Assembly (NCBI GenBank): GCA_036946625.1
Contig: JAQIIU010000002.1
Coordinates: 496,001 to 560,000, forward strand
From: Methylorubrum populi
GTDB lineage: Bacteria; Pseudomonadota; Alphaproteobacteria; Rhizobiales; Beijerinckiaceae
DNA length: 64,000 nucleotides
Reading direction: 5' to 3'
This document shows positions 44,131-53,113 of the stretch, in pieces (within the stretch, counting starts at the first letter, position 1; each line of letters starts with the position of its first letter). The position numbers were made by a program, and so were the translations under genes. Below the pieces are notes generated by a model, which worked only from the letters and a program-made list of their open reading frames with translations, searched no databases and was not told where the DNA came from.

Positions 44131-44589
44131 ATGACCGAGGCCGCGCCGAAGCCGCCGCTGGCGGCCGATCTTCATGAGATGGATTTCCATGCCTGGGCTC
44201 GCAGGCAGGCCCAGGCCATGACGGCGCGCGAGCCGGGCGCGCTCGATGTCGCGAATCTGATCGACGAGGTCGAATCCTTGGGGCGGAGTCAGCGGGCGGC
44301 GATCGAGTCGCATCTGAGCGTGTCGATCCTCCACCTGCTCAAGTTCCGGGTCCAGCCCGGTCGAGCCACCGTGAGTGGGCACGTCACCCTGCGGAACCAG
44401 CGGCGGGATATCGGGCGTCTCACCACGCGAAGCCCGAGTCTGCGCGGATATCCGGCCGAGATCCTGGCTGAAACCTATCGCGACGCGAGGCGCCGGGCGG
44501 CTCAGGAAACCGGGATGGACGAGAGCGCTTTCCCGGACGGTCTGCCCTTCACCCTGGCCCAGATCCTCGACCCGGATTTCGTCCCCTGA
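44131..44589 (+). CDS. DUF29 family protein (first of two)
   Basis: The ATG at 44131 has AAAGGAGG 7 bases upstream. The 152-residue product reads 'DFHAWARRQAQAMTAREPGALDVANLIDEVESLGRSQRAAIESHLSVSILHLLKFRVQPG', then 'SPSLRGYPAEILAETYRDARRRAAQETGMDESAFPDGLPFTLAQILDPDFVP'. This is a complete DUF29 protein. The function is unknown; related genes are common in cyanobacteria and alphaproteobacteria. It starts 32 bases after ureC and overlaps the second DUF29 gene by one base. It is thus part of the urease operon. Confidence 0.85.
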   Translation: MTEAAPKPPLAADLHEMDFHAWARRQAQAMTAREPGALDVANLIDEVESLGRSQRAAIESHLSVSILHLLKFRVQPGRATVSGHVTLRNQRRDIGRLTTRSPSLRGYPAEILAETYRDARRRAAQETGMDESAFPDGLPFTLAQILDPDFVP

Positions 44590-45095
44590 TGTCCCGACCC
44601 GAGTCCACGCCGTCGGACACGCTGTTTTCCGCCGATCTCGCCGCCTGGGCCGACGCGCAGGCGGAGGCGCTTCGCGCGCAGCGCCTGGATGCGCTCGATT
44701 TCGACCATCTGTCCGAGATCATGGATGAACTGGCGGTCGAATATGAGAACGAGTTGCGGGCCCGGCTCGGTGTGTTCCTCACCGGACTCCTGCGCTGGGC
44801 CGAGCAGGTGGACCTGCGCGGCCACTCCTGGGCCGCAACCATCGACATCCAACGCCTTCGCGTCGAACGCCTCCTTACGGAAAGTCCGAGCCTGCGTGCC
44901 GCCTTGCCGAGGCTGATCGCGGCGACCTATCCGGAGGCCAAGGCGCGTGCCGTCTTGGAAAGTGCCCTGTTCGACGACAGCTTTTCGGAGTCCAGCCCCT
45001 TCACGGAAGACGAGGTTCTGCGCAGCGGCTTCTTCCCGGACCCGTACGGTGACGATGCGATCCGCGGCGAGGGATGGTGGAGGCGTGCGCCATGA
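44589..45095 (+). CDS. DUF29 family protein (second of two)
   Basis: It starts on the stop of the first DUF29 gene (TGATG). The 168-residue product has '[60 protein letters not shown]' and '[56 protein letters not shown]', so it is a diverged DUF29 paralogue with a longer C terminus. Its stop overlaps the ureE start (ATGA). The unbroken coupling suggests a role in making or regulating urease. Confidence 0.8.
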   Translation: MSRPESTPSDTLFSADLAAWADAQAEALRAQRLDALDFDHLSEIMDELAVEYENELRARLGVFLTGLLRWAEQVDLRGHSWAATIDIQRLRVERLLTESPSLRAALPRLIAATYPEAKARAVLESALFDDSFSESSPFTEDEVLRSGFFPDPYGDDAIRGEGWWRRAP

Positions 45096-45577
45096 TCCGC
45101 GCCACCCGCGTCATCCGCCGCGACCGTCTCGGCCCCGGCGAGATCGTCGACCGCGTCGTGCTCGATTCCGGCGACCGGCACCGCCGCCGGATGGCGATGC
45201 GCGGCGTCGGCGGCACCGCGTTCCTGCTCGATCTGGCCGAGGCGACCGTCCTCGACGACGGCGACGCCCTCGCCCTGGAGGACGGGCGGCTCGTCTGGGT
45301 CGAGGCGGCGCCCGAGGCCCTGCTGGAGATCCGCGCGCCCTCCCCGCTCGCGCTCAAGCGGCTGATCTGGCACATCGGCAACCGGCACATCCCCGCCGAG
45401 ATCGGCGAGGCGGCGGTGTGGATCGGATACGATCACGTGCTCGCCGAGATGGTGCGGGGCTTGGGCGGCAGCGCCGAGCCGGTGACGCGCCCGTTCCGGC
45501 CGGAGGGCGGCGCCTATGCCGGCGGCCACTCTCACGATCACGCGCATGACCACGGGCACCCTCACCACCATGATTGA
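45092..45577 (+). CDS. ureE: Urease accessory nickel metallochaperone UreE
   Basis: The ATG at 45092 overlaps the previous stop (ATGA). The 161-residue product has the UreE fold: '[48 protein letters not shown]', then '[13 protein letters not shown]'-like '[15 protein letters not shown]', the conserved nickel-site region. It ends in a His-rich nickel-binding tail ('[16 protein letters not shown]'). It delivers nickel to UreG. It overlaps the ureF start. Confidence 0.93.
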   Translation: MIRATRVIRRDRLGPGEIVDRVVLDSGDRHRRRMAMRGVGGTAFLLDLAEATVLDDGDALALEDGRLVWVEAAPEALLEIRAPSPLALKRLIWHIGNRHIPAEIGEAAVWIGYDHVLAEMVRGLGGSAEPVTRPFRPEGGAYAGGHSHDHAHDHGHPHHHD

Positions 45578-46244
45578 CGCCCTGCGGCTGATGGCGTGGC
45601 TGTCGCCGACCTACCCGGTCGGCGCCTTCGCCTACTCGCACGGGCTCGAAGGGGCGGTGGAATGCGGCGACGTGCGTGACGCCGCCAGCCTCGCCGAATG
45701 GCTCGCCGACGTGCTGGAACTGGGGGCGGGCCGCAACGACATGATCCTCTGCACGTGCGCATACCGCGCCGCCGCCGCGGGCGACGCGGCGGATCTCGCC
45801 GGGATCAACGACCTCGCCCTGGCGCTCAGCCCCTCGCGCGAGCTTCATCTGGAGACGAGCCAGCAGGGTCGCAGTTTCCTCGACGCGACCCTCCATGCGT
45901 GGCCCTGCTCGACCCTCGCGGGCGCCGCGGCCCGGCTCGACGGTGCCGTGGCCTATCCCGTCGCCGTCGGCGCGGCGGCGGGCGCTCACGGCGTCGCCCG
46001 CGAGGCGACGGTGGCGGCCTACGGCCTCGCCTTCGTACAGAACCTCGTCTCGGCCGCGCTTCGCATCGCGCCGATCGGCCAGAGCGCAGGCACGACTGTG
46101 CTCGCCGGGCTCACGCCCCGGGTCGCGGCGCTGGCCGAGTCCTTGCACGGGGCCGGTCTCGATGCGCTCGGCAGCGCGACCCTGCGGCTCGACCTCGGTT
46201 CCTTCCGGCACGAGATGCAGTATTCCCGCATCTTCCGCTCCTGA
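45570..46244 (+). CDS. ureF: Urease accessory protein UreF
   Basis: Starts at 45546 or 45570 are both possible and overlap ureE; 45570 gives 224 residues. '[48 protein letters not shown]' is the UreF N-terminal signature ('S..FPVG.F..S.GLE'). '[12 protein letters not shown]'-like and '[16 protein letters not shown]' ends agree. UreF bridges UreD and UreG in the activation complex and gates GTP hydrolysis. Confidence 0.93.
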   Translation: MIDALRLMAWLSPTYPVGAFAYSHGLEGAVECGDVRDAASLAEWLADVLELGAGRNDMILCTCAYRAAAAGDAADLAGINDLALALSPSRELHLETSQQGRSFLDATLHAWPCSTLAGAAARLDGAVAYPVAVGAAAGAHGVAREATVAAYGLAFVQNLVSAALRIAPIGQSAGTTVLAGLTPRVAALAESLHGAGLDALGSATLRLDLGSFRHEMQYSRIFRS

Positions 46245-46260
46245 GGATCGTTTCGCAGTC

Positions 46261-46875
46261 ATGGCATCCCTGAACGGCCCCTTGCGCGTCGGCATCGGCG
46301 GACCCGTCGGTTCCGGCAAGACGGCGCTGATGGAGCAGCTCTGCCGCCGCTTCCGCGACCGTTACGAGATCTGCGCGATCACCAACGACATCTTCACCAA
46401 GGAGGATGCGCGCATCCTCACTGTGGCCGGCGCCCTGCCGGAAGAGCGCATCCTCGGCGTCGAGACCGGCGGCTGCCCGCATACTGCGATCCGCGAGGAC
46501 GCTTCGATCAACCTCGCGGCGGTGGCCGAGATGCGCCGCCGCTTCCCCAGGCTCGATCTCGTGCTGATCGAATCCGGCGGCGACAACCTCGCGGCGACCT
46601 TCTCGCCGGAACTCGCCGACCTCACCCTCTACGTCATCGACGTGGCAGGCGGCGAGAAGATTCCCCGGAAGGGCGGGCCCGGCATCACCCGCTCGGACCT
46701 GCTCATCGTCAACAAGACCGACCTCGCCCCCCTCGTCGGCGCCGACCTCGCGGTGATGGAGTCCGATACGCAGCGGATGCGGGGCAGCCGGCCCTATGTC
46801 TTTGCCTCGCTGCGCGAGGGGCACGGAGCGGACACGGTTGCCCGCTTCATCGTCGAGGCGGGCGGGCTGGCGTGA
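46261..46875 (+). CDS. ureG: Urease accessory GTPase UreG
   Basis: The 204-residue product has the SIMIBI GTPase motifs: P-loop '[13 protein letters not shown]' (G14-T21), '[18 protein letters not shown]' with the nickel-binding C-P-H, '[21 protein letters not shown]', and the NKTD guanine motif in '[17 protein letters not shown]'. It starts 16 bases after ureF and ends the operon. It loads nickel onto urease with UreE, UreF and UreD. Confidence 0.96.
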   Translation: MASLNGPLRVGIGGPVGSGKTALMEQLCRRFRDRYEICAITNDIFTKEDARILTVAGALPEERILGVETGGCPHTAIREDASINLAAVAEMRRRFPRLDLVLIESGGDNLAATFSPELADLTLYVIDVAGGEKIPRKGGPGITRSDLLIVNKTDLAPLVGADLAVMESDTQRMRGSRPYVFASLREGHGADTVARFIVEAGGLA

Positions 46876-46955
46876 GCGCCTCGTCCCCTTCCTCCCGCAA
46901 GGGGAAGGAGAGACGCGCACCCGTTCCGTCGCGGCCTTTTCTCGCGCCGCCGAGA

Positions 46956-47053
46956 GCATCGTCCCGAAGGGCGGCTGCCGGCTTGTCTGAAAAGACGATG
47001 CAAAGACAAGGGTCTAGAGCATCGTCCTGGATCCGGTATCCAGGACGATGCTC
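46956..47053. repeat. R3 composite repeat, copy b, including a perfect 16-bp hairpin
   Basis: Positions 46956-47001 match the R3 unit. After a short spacer a perfect hairpin follows: GAGCATCGTCCTGGAT (47017-47032) and its complement (47038-47053), with the 5-base loop CCGGT. A similar composite lies inverted at 60671-60766. The hairpin overlaps the last codons of crtB on the minus strand. Confidence 0.75.
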
Positions 47054-48102
47054 GAGCGGCGGAACGCGTCGCGCTCTTCCAGCGCCTCGATCAGGTCGAG
47101 GACGTGCACGACCTGCCCGGAAACATCCCACCACGACGGCAGGCGGCGCCGGGCCGGCACCGGGTGATCGAGCACGGCTGCGACGAGGAAGGTCGTCTCC
47201 GGCAGCGGCGGCGCGGCGAGCCCGGGCGATCGGAACACCGGCAGGGCCGCGCGGGCGAGGAGCGCGGCCTTGCGTCCACCGTCCACGCGCGCCCGGCGGG
47301 TGATGGAATCGAGATCGTTCGCCTCCACCGCGCGGCCGATCTCGGCGTAGATCGCGCCGGCGGCGCGGATCGCCGGGCGGCAGGCGGGGGGAAGCGCGGC
47401 GATGCCGGGTTCGGCGCGGGCGTAGAGCCCGTCGGCCGCCGCGAGCAGGCGGGCCACGACCCGTCGCAGACCCGGACCGGGCCGGGGATCGCTGAGGAAG
47501 GCGCGCGCGTCGATGCCCTCCGCCGCGAGCCACGCCCGCGGCAGGTAGAGGCGTCCGGCGCGCGCATCCTCGCCGACATCGCGGGCGATGTTGGTGAACT
47601 GCATGGCGATGCCGAGATCGCAGGCGCGGGCCAGGGCGTGGCCGTCACGCACGCCCATCGCCAGGGTCATCATCGCCCCGACCGTGCCGGCGACCCGGGC
47701 GGCGTAGGCGGCGAGATCGGAGAGCGTGTCGTAGCGTCGGCCGCGCGCGTCCCAGGCGAGCCCTTCGAGCAGCGCCCGCGGCAGCGCCTCGGGGATGGCG
47801 TGGCGGGCGAGCACCTCGGCCAGCGCCCGGTCGGCCGGGTGGTCCTCGGGGCGGCCGGCGCAGGCCGCCGTCAGCCGCCGTTCCAGCCGTGCGAGCGCCG
47901 CGGCGCGGTCGCCGCCGGCCTCGTCCACCGCGTCGTCGGAGAGGCGGCAGAAGGCGTAGAGGCCGTAGGCCGAGCGCCGCACCGAGGGCGGCAGCAGCAG
48001 CGAGGCGGCGAAGAAGCTCTTCGAGCCGGCGCGGATCGCGGCCCGGCAGGCGGCGCGATCCGCCGCCGAGGCGTGCGGCGGGTCAGGCGGGAACACGGGC
48101 AT
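47014..48102 (-). CDS. crtB: Phytoene synthase
   Basis: The start at 48102 gives 362 residues and overlaps crtI by 20 bases. The two Asp-rich prenyl-diphosphate sites are 'LSDDAVDEAG' (56-60) and 'NIARDVGEDARAGRLYLP' (about 171-187). 'GSKSFFAASLLLPPSVRRSAYGLYAFCR' opens the fold. It joins two geranylgeranyl diphosphates into phytoene for carotenoids. The last dozen residues ('SIVLDTGSRTML') are coded by a repeat hairpin rather than by family-conserved sequence. Confidence 0.92.
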   Translation of the reverse strand: MPVFPPDPPHASAADRAACRAAIRAGSKSFFAASLLLPPSVRRSAYGLYAFCRLSDDAVDEAGGDRAAALARLERRLTAACAGRPEDHPADRALAEVLARHAIPEALPRALLEGLAWDARGRRYDTLSDLAAYAARVAGTVGAMMTLAMGVRDGHALARACDLGIAMQFTNIARDVGEDARAGRLYLPRAWLAAEGIDARAFLSDPRPGPGLRRVVARLLAAADGLYARAEPGIAALPPACRPAIRAAGAIYAEIGRAVEANDLDSITRRARVDGGRKAALLARAALPVFRSPGLAAPPLPETTFLVAAVLDHPVPARRRLPSWWDVSGQVVHVLDLIEALEERDAFRRSSIVLDTGSRTML

Positions 48103-49609
48103 CCGGCACCACGGAATCGAGGACTCGGGCCGAGGACAGCACGCCCGGCAGGCCCGCACCGGGATGCGTGCCCGCACCGACGAGGAACAGGTTCGCCACG
48201 TCCTCCGAGCGGTTGTGCGGGCGGAACCACGCCGATTGCGTCAGCACCGGCTCCAGCCCGAAGCCGGAGCCGCGAAAGCTCAGGAAGTCGGTCTCGAAAT
48301 CCTGCGGCGTCGTCACCTTCGAGGTGACGAGGGCGTCCGTGAATCCCGGCAGCACCGAGCCTTCGAGGACGCGGGCGATGCGCTGGCGGTACGGTTCGGC
48401 GAGCTGCGCCCAGTCCTGGCCGCCGGCCAGGTTCGGCACCGGGGCGAGCACGTAGAACGCGTCGCAGCCCGGCGGCGCGAGCAGCGGATCGGTCGCGGTC
48501 GGGCGGTGGAGGTAGAGGCTGCAATCCTCCGCCAGATGCTTGCGCTCGAAGATGTCCCGCAAAAGGCCGCGATAGCGCGGGCCCATCAGGATCGTGTGGT
48601 GATCGACCGCCGGGTATTTCCTGCGCGTGCCGAAATACCAGACGAACAGGCCCATGGAGGAGGCGGCCCGGGCCAGGCGCCGCGCGCTCCAGCGGCGGGT
48701 CGTGCCGCCGAGCAGCGTGCCGTAGGTGAAGGCGGAATCGGCGTTCGAGACGAGGATGTCGGCGGGAATCGTCTCACCGCCGGCCAGGATCGCGCCGGTG
48801 GCGGTTCCCCGCTCGACGCGGATGCGCGCGACCTCCGCCCCGCAGCGGATCGCGCCGCCCTGCCCGCGGATCAGCCCGACCAGCCCGTCGACCAGCCGCC
48901 CGGTGCCCCCCATGGCGAAATGGACGCCCCATTGCCGTTCGAGATGGGCGATCAGGCAGTAGATCCCGCTGGCGCGGAACGGGTTGCCGCCGATGAGCAG
49001 CGGGTGGAAGCTGAAGATGGTGCGCAGGCGCTCGTCGCGGATGAAGCGGGCGACCACGTCGTAGACGCTGCGGTGGCCGGAAAGCCGCAGCAGGTCGGGC
49101 GCGATGCGCAGCATCGCGCCGAGGCTGTCGAAGGGAACGTGGCCGAGTTCCTCGAAGCCGACCCGGCACACCGCCGCGCTGTGCGCCATGAAGCGCTCGT
49201 AGCCGGGCACGTCGTCGGGCGCGAACCGGGCGACCTCCGCCCGCATCGCGGCGCGGTCGCCGCTGTAGGCGAAGCTCCGGCCGTCCTCGAAACGGATGCG
49301 GTAGAACGGCTGCATCGGCACCAGGGCGATGTCCTCACGCATCTCCCGCCCGCACAGGCGCCACAACTCCTCGAACAGGAACGGCGCGGTGACGATGGTC
49401 GGCCCGGCATCGAAGGTGAAGCCGTCCTGCCGATGGACCCGGGCGCGTCCGCCCGGCTGGCCGAGCCGTTCCAGCACGGTGACGCGGTAGCCGCGGGCGC
49501 CGAGCCGCACGGCTGCCGCCAATCCGCCGAAGCCGGAGCCGATCACGACCGCGTGCGGCCGGCGATCCAGTTCCGGCACGTCAGTCGGCTTGACGGCGAG
49601 TGTCAACAT
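48083..49609 (-). CDS. crtI: Phytoene desaturase
   Basis: The 508-residue product has the dinucleotide fold 'AVVIGSGFGGLAAAVRLGARGYRVTVLERLGQPGGRA' (G24, G26, G29). The C-terminal desaturase signature is 'NLFLVGAGTHPGAGLPGVLSSARV'. It makes conjugated double bonds in phytoene for carotenoids of the photosystem. It is the first gene of a crtI-crtB operon. Its ATG lies inside a TGT-N12-ACA palindrome. The bchD-bchO pair lies upstream on the same strand. Confidence 0.93.
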   Translation of the reverse strand: MLTLAVKPTDVPELDRRPHAVVIGSGFGGLAAAVRLGARGYRVTVLERLGQPGGRARVHRQDGFTFDAGPTIVTAPFLFEELWRLCGREMREDIALVPMQPFYRIRFEDGRSFAYSGDRAAMRAEVARFAPDDVPGYERFMAHSAAVCRVGFEELGHVPFDSLGAMLRIAPDLLRLSGHRSVYDVVARFIRDERLRTIFSFHPLLIGGNPFRASGIYCLIAHLERQWGVHFAMGGTGRLVDGLVGLIRGQGGAIRCGAEVARIRVERGTATGAILAGGETIPADILVSNADSAFTYGTLLGGTTRRWSARRLARAASSMGLFVWYFGTRRKYPAVDHHTILMGPRYRGLLRDIFERKHLAEDCSLYLHRPTATDPLLAPPGCDAFYVLAPVPNLAGGQDWAQLAEPYRQRIARVLEGSVLPGFTDALVTSKVTTPQDFETDFLSFRGSGFGLEPVLTQSAWFRPHNRSEDVANLFLVGAGTHPGAGLPGVLSSARVLDSVVPDARVPA

Positions 49610-49618
49610 GACTTGACA
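49601..49618. promoter_or_regulatory. PpsR/CrtJ-type operator at the crtI start
   Basis: TGTCAACATGACTTGACA is TGT-N12-ACA with outer TGTCA/TGACA symmetry, the binding consensus of the light- and oxygen-responsive repressor PpsR/CrtJ. It overlaps the crtI start codon (49607-49609). Binding here would block transcription or be close to the start point. No second copy is seen in the upstream 290 bases. Confidence 0.6.
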
Positions 49619-49673
49619 CTATGGACGGGATTTCCGGCGGCGCAAGAGGCGTCCCATACGGTATGTGCTTGAT

Positions 49674-49868
49674 CGCCTCTGTCCCTCCCCATCGTTGCGA
49701 GGCGAATGGCGAAGCGATCCGGGAGCGGGACGCAAGCCGGTTCAGGCTTTCGCGGTCCGGCACCATTCGCCGGCCGTATCGCGAAGCCGAAGCGCTCCAG
49801 GTCGCAGCCCTCTCCGGACCTGTCGCGCCGCTGGATCGCTTCGCTGACGCTCGCGATGACGGCGTGTG
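49674..49868. repeat. R2-related repeat
   Basis: This segment has the outer R2 parts: 'CATCGTTGCGAGGCGAATGG' with 'AGCGATCC' on the left, and 'TGGATCGCTTCGCTGACGCT' then 'CGCGATGACGGCGTGTGAC' on the right. The inner part differs from copies at 40190 and 61850. It fills most of the crtI-bchO gap. Confidence 0.6.
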
Positions 49869-49899
49869 ACACGATCCGAGGTGATCGACCGGAGCCCGA

Positions 49900-50808
49900 T
49901 CAGGCTGGTGAAGCCTGCCCCGCCCCGGCTTCCGCGAGAATGATCTCCGCCACGCGCTCCGGCGCCTCCTCGTGGGCGAGGTGGCCGAGACCGCGCAGCA
50001 ACTCGACGCGGGCGCTCGGAAGACGGTTGCGCAGGGCGAAGGCGTCGTCCGGCTTGATCGCCTTGTCGTCGCCGCCGACGATCAGCAGCGTGCGGGTCGT
50101 CAGGCGCGGCAGGTCGCGGGCCAGGGCCGGCAGGTCCCAGTTCGCCATCATGCCGAGCGCCCCCGCGACGTGTCCGGCGCGGGTGAAGAGGCGGCGGTAG
50201 AGATCGAGCCCCTGCGGGTCGAGGCGCGAGCCGGTGCCGTCGATGAGCCGGCGCACCGCGGCCCGGTCGGCCCCCCAGGCAAAGAATTTCGGCGTGACGG
50301 GGTTGAGGAACAGCATCCGGGCGATGCCGGGAAACAGGATGCTGGCCACGCCCGGAAACGGGGTCAGCGCACCGTTCAGTGCCACCAGCAGGTCGGGCGC
50401 GATCCGGCGGTCGAGGCACATCCGGGCGAGCAGGGCGGCGCCGGCCGAATGACCCACCGCGAGGCGCGGGCGCAGGCCCAGGTGGGCGGCGAGGCCGGCG
50501 ACCGCCTCGGCCATGCCCGGCAGCGAGAGCCGCCGGGCGGGCAGCGGATCGGTGAAGCCGTGGCCCGGCAGATCGGGCGCCACGACCCGGAACCTTTGCC
50601 CCAGCAGCGGCGCCAGCCCGCGCCACGAGTGGGTTGCGGCTCCGGTGCCGTGCAGGAGCAGCAGGCCGGGCGCCTCGGCCTCGCCGAATTCCTGCATGTG
50701 CCAGCGCAGGCCCGCCACCTCCACGAAGCGGCTCGCGGCGTGGTGCGGCCAGTCGCGGCCGTCGCGTTCCCAGTCCGGCCGGTCTTCGTCGAGGAGGGGC
50801 ACGAGCAA
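49900..50808 (-). CDS. bchO: Magnesium-chelatase-associated alpha/beta hydrolase BchO
   Basis: The 302-residue product (TTG start; a GTG six bases on is possible) has the alpha/beta-hydrolase fold: 'LLLLHGTGAATHSWRGLAPLL', nucleophile 'LAVGHSAGAALLARM' (S121), 'LIVGGDDKAIKPDDA', and 'LLRGLGHLAHEEAPERVAEII' for the His. This is the BchO type. BchO is found next to bchD in purple-bacterial photosynthesis clusters, with an unproven role beside magnesium chelatase. It starts 6 bases after the bchD stop. Confidence 0.88.
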   Translation of the reverse strand: MLVPLLDEDRPDWERDGRDWPHHAASRFVEVAGLRWHMQEFGEAEAPGLLLLHGTGAATHSWRGLAPLLGQRFRVVAPDLPGHGFTDPLPARRLSLPGMAEAVAGLAAHLGLRPRLAVGHSAGAALLARMCLDRRIAPDLLVALNGALTPFPGVASILFPGIARMLFLNPVTPKFFAWGADRAAVRRLIDGTGSRLDPQGLDLYRRLFTRAGHVAGALGMMANWDLPALARDLPRLTTRTLLIVGGDDKAIKPDDAFALRNRLPSARVELLRGLGHLAHEEAPERVAEIILAEAGAGQASPA

Positions 50809-50814
50809 GGGGCC

Positions 50815-52599
50815 TCAGGCTGTGGCGGCGCGCACCGCCGCGCTGACGCTGCCCGCGTCCGCATGGGGCAGCGGACAGTAGCGTGCCCGCGCCGCTTCGG
50901 CGAGGCGGCGGGCGCCGTCGGGCCGCGCCCCGGTATCGATCACCAGGGCGGGCAGGCTCTGCGCCCGCAGCAGGCGCGCGGCGGCGAGCGCCTCCTCTCC
51001 GGCGAGCGCCCTGCCGCCGAGACCGGAGCGCGCCACGTTGGCGCGCCCATCCGTCAGCAGGACGATCACCGGGCTGCCGCCGGCCCGGCGCACGCCGAGG
51101 GCGAGCGCTGCGGCGGCGTCGAGGCCGGCGGCCAGCGGCGTGCCGCCCCCGCCCGGCAGGCCGGCGAGCACGCGCTTGGCCCGCACCAGCGAGCGCGTCG
51201 GCGGCAGCACGGTCTCGGCCCCCGCGCCGCGGAAAGCGACGAGGGCGATGCGGTCGCGGCGGACGTAGGCCTCGGCGAGCAGCAATTCGACCGCGCCCTT
51301 GGCTTCGGCCAGCCGCTCCAGCGCCGCCGAGCCGGAGGCGTCGACGCAGAAGATCGTCGTCGTTTCGCTGCGCCGCTTCAGCCGGCGGATCCGAAAATCC
51401 TCCGGCGCGACGCGGATGCGGCGCGTCTCGCCCCCGCCCCGGCGCAGGCCCTGCCAGGGTGCTGCGGCGCGCAGGGTCGCGATCAGGTCGAGCCGCCCCC
51501 GGCGCGGATCGCCGGGACGGCTGCCGACGGGGCGACCCGTCAGGGGCGAGGCCGAAGCCGCACCCATCCGCCCGGCCGCGCCGGCACGAAGCGGCGGACC
51601 GCCGGCAAGCAGCCGGGCCAGCAGATTGTCGGGGAGTGCGGCGCGGACCGCATCGAGCACGATCTCATCGGGCCTTCGTGAGGCGTCCGCCGGTTCGGCC
51701 GCGGCATCCGGCGCCGCGCCCGGTTCGCGCTCGGGCCGCGCCTCCGGCGGCGGGGGCTCCGCGGCGTCCGCCTCCTCCGGTTGCGGCGGTCCGGGCAGGC
51801 GTGTCGCCCGGGGCGCCAGGACGAGGCGGGCCGCCTCGATCAGGTCGGCCTCGTCCGGCTCGGCGCGCCCCGCCCCGGCCGCGATCCGCCGGGCGACCCG
51901 CAGGGCGAGGAGCGGCGCCCGCAGCGAGGCGATGCCGAGCGCTTCCGCGACGGTCGAGAGCGTGGCGGCGGGGTCGGGCGCGGGCCGGTCGGCACGAAGA
52001 GGAGCGAGACCTGCCGCATCACCACCGTTCCCCTCAGCGAAGGCAGGAGAAAAACCCCGCGCATCCCGCAGGCTCACGCCGGTCAGGTCGATGCGGAAGG
52101 CCAGCCGGTCGGCGAGCGCCGTCGGGACGGTCTCGTCCTCCTGTCCCTCGTCCTCTTGCCCCTCGTCCAGCAGCACGAGCCCGAACCGGGCGGGCAGGCG
52201 GGCGGCGAGGCCGTCGCGTTCCAGCGCCAGCGTGCCGGTATCGAGGGCGGCGGCGAGCCGGGCGACGGTGCCGCGTTCCAGCCGCTCGGCCATCGGCACC
52301 ACGACGGCGCCGCCATCGGCCTCCGCGAGCAGCCCGCGCTGGATCACCGGGCGGCCGGCGCGCAGGGTCGCGGGCAGGTCGAGCCCGCCGATCAGCCGGT
52401 CGTCGGCGATGCCCGGCGGCATTCGCCTCACCGGGCCGGCGAGGTTCTCACGAAGCGCATCGAGCCAGAGGTCGCGCACCGGGCCCGCCCCGGCCCGCAG
52501 GACGAGGCCGCCGAGCCCGTGCGGATCGGCGGCGAACAGGGCGGCCGCGCGCAGGCCATCGATCCAGGCTCCGGCCGGATCGTCCCGTGCCGGGGCCAT
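50815..52599 (-). CDS. bchD: Magnesium chelatase subunit D
   Basis: The ATG at 52599 gives 594 residues. The N-terminal part is a divergent AAA+ domain ('GGLDLPATLRAGRPVIQRGLLAEADGGAVVVPMAERLERGTVARLAAALD'). An acidic-proline linker follows. The C-terminal von Willebrand-type domain has the MIDAS motif 'FCVDASGSAALERL' (D near residue 418), 'GGGTPLAAGLDAA' and 'VIVLLTDGRANVARSG'. With BchI and BchH it inserts magnesium into protoporphyrin IX. bchI is not in the window. It is followed closely by bchO. Confidence 0.9.
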   Translation of the reverse strand: MAPARDDPAGAWIDGLRAAALFAADPHGLGGLVLRAGAGPVRDLWLDALRENLAGPVRRMPPGIADDRLIGGLDLPATLRAGRPVIQRGLLAEADGGAVVVPMAERLERGTVARLAAALDTGTLALERDGLAARLPARFGLVLLDEGQEDEGQEDETVPTALADRLAFRIDLTGVSLRDARGFSPAFAEGNGGDAAGLAPLRADRPAPDPAATLSTVAEALGIASLRAPLLALRVARRIAAGAGRAEPDEADLIEAARLVLAPRATRLPGPPQPEEADAAEPPPPEARPEREPGAAPDAAAEPADASRRPDEIVLDAVRAALPDNLLARLLAGGPPLRAGAAGRMGAASASPLTGRPVGSRPGDPRRGRLDLIATLRAAAPWQGLRRGGGETRRIRVAPEDFRIRRLKRRSETTTIFCVDASGSAALERLAEAKGAVELLLAEAYVRRDRIALVAFRGAGAETVLPPTRSLVRAKRVLAGLPGGGGTPLAAGLDAAAALALGVRRAGGSPVIVLLTDGRANVARSGLGGRALAGEEALAAARLLRAQSLPALVIDTGARPDGARRLAEAARARYCPLPHADAGSVSAAVRAATA

Positions 52600-52607
52600 C
52601 GCGGTCG

Positions 52608-53102
52608 TCAGCGCCTGAACATGCCGTGCTCGACCCGGTCGCCGGCGCGGATGCCGAGCTTGGCAGCGGTGCCGGCGTTGAGTTCGAGCACCGCGAGAAC
52701 CGGTTCGCCCGAGGGGATGACCTTGGTCGAGAGCGGCTCCGTATCGGCGGCGATGCGGGCGACCGTGCCGTCGGAGCGGATGAACACCATGTCGAGGGGC
52801 AGGTAGGTGTTCTTCATCCACATGGTGACCGGCATCGGCCGCTCGAAATCGAACAGCATGCCGTGATCGGCCGCCATCGAGCGGCGATACATCAGGCCGC
52901 GGGCGCGCTGCGCGTCGTCGCGCATCACCTCGACCTGGAAGGGGTGGCGGCCGTTCTTCGCGACGATGCCGAGCGGCTCGGTCGCGGCCTGGGCGGCCGG
53001 CGCCGCTCCCTGCGCCCGGACGGACGAGACCGGGCCCGCCGCCAGGACGACGAGGCAGGCGGAGAGACGCAGCAAGAGACGCAGCAGCTTGGACACGGGC
53101 AC
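52608..53102 (-). CDS. DUF192 family periplasmic protein
   Basis: From a GTG at 53102 (or 53096) the product is about 164 residues with a signal peptide ('LLRLLLRLSACLVVLAAGPVSSVRA'). The DUF192 core is 'HPFQVEVMRDDAQRARGLMYRRSMAADHGMLFDFERPMPVTMWMKNTYLPLDMVFIRSDGTVARI' and 'PVLAVLELNAGTAAKLGIRAGDRVEH'. These small proteins are exported or surface-bound; their role is unknown. It sits 11 bases after the cold-shock gene and 8 bases before bchD. Confidence 0.85.
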   Translation of the reverse strand: MPVSKLLRLLLRLSACLVVLAAGPVSSVRAQGAAPAAQAATEPLGIVAKNGRHPFQVEVMRDDAQRARGLMYRRSMAADHGMLFDFERPMPVTMWMKNTYLPLDMVFIRSDGTVARIAADTEPLSTKVIPSGEPVLAVLELNAGTAAKLGIRAGDRVEHGMFRR

Positions 53103-53113
53103 GGGGGTCACCG

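Noticed and set aside
42640..44589. 649-codon frame overlapping ureC on the same strand
   Set aside because: Most of it is a frame-shifted shadow of ureC; only its last 153 codons, starting at 44131, are a real gene (DUF29).
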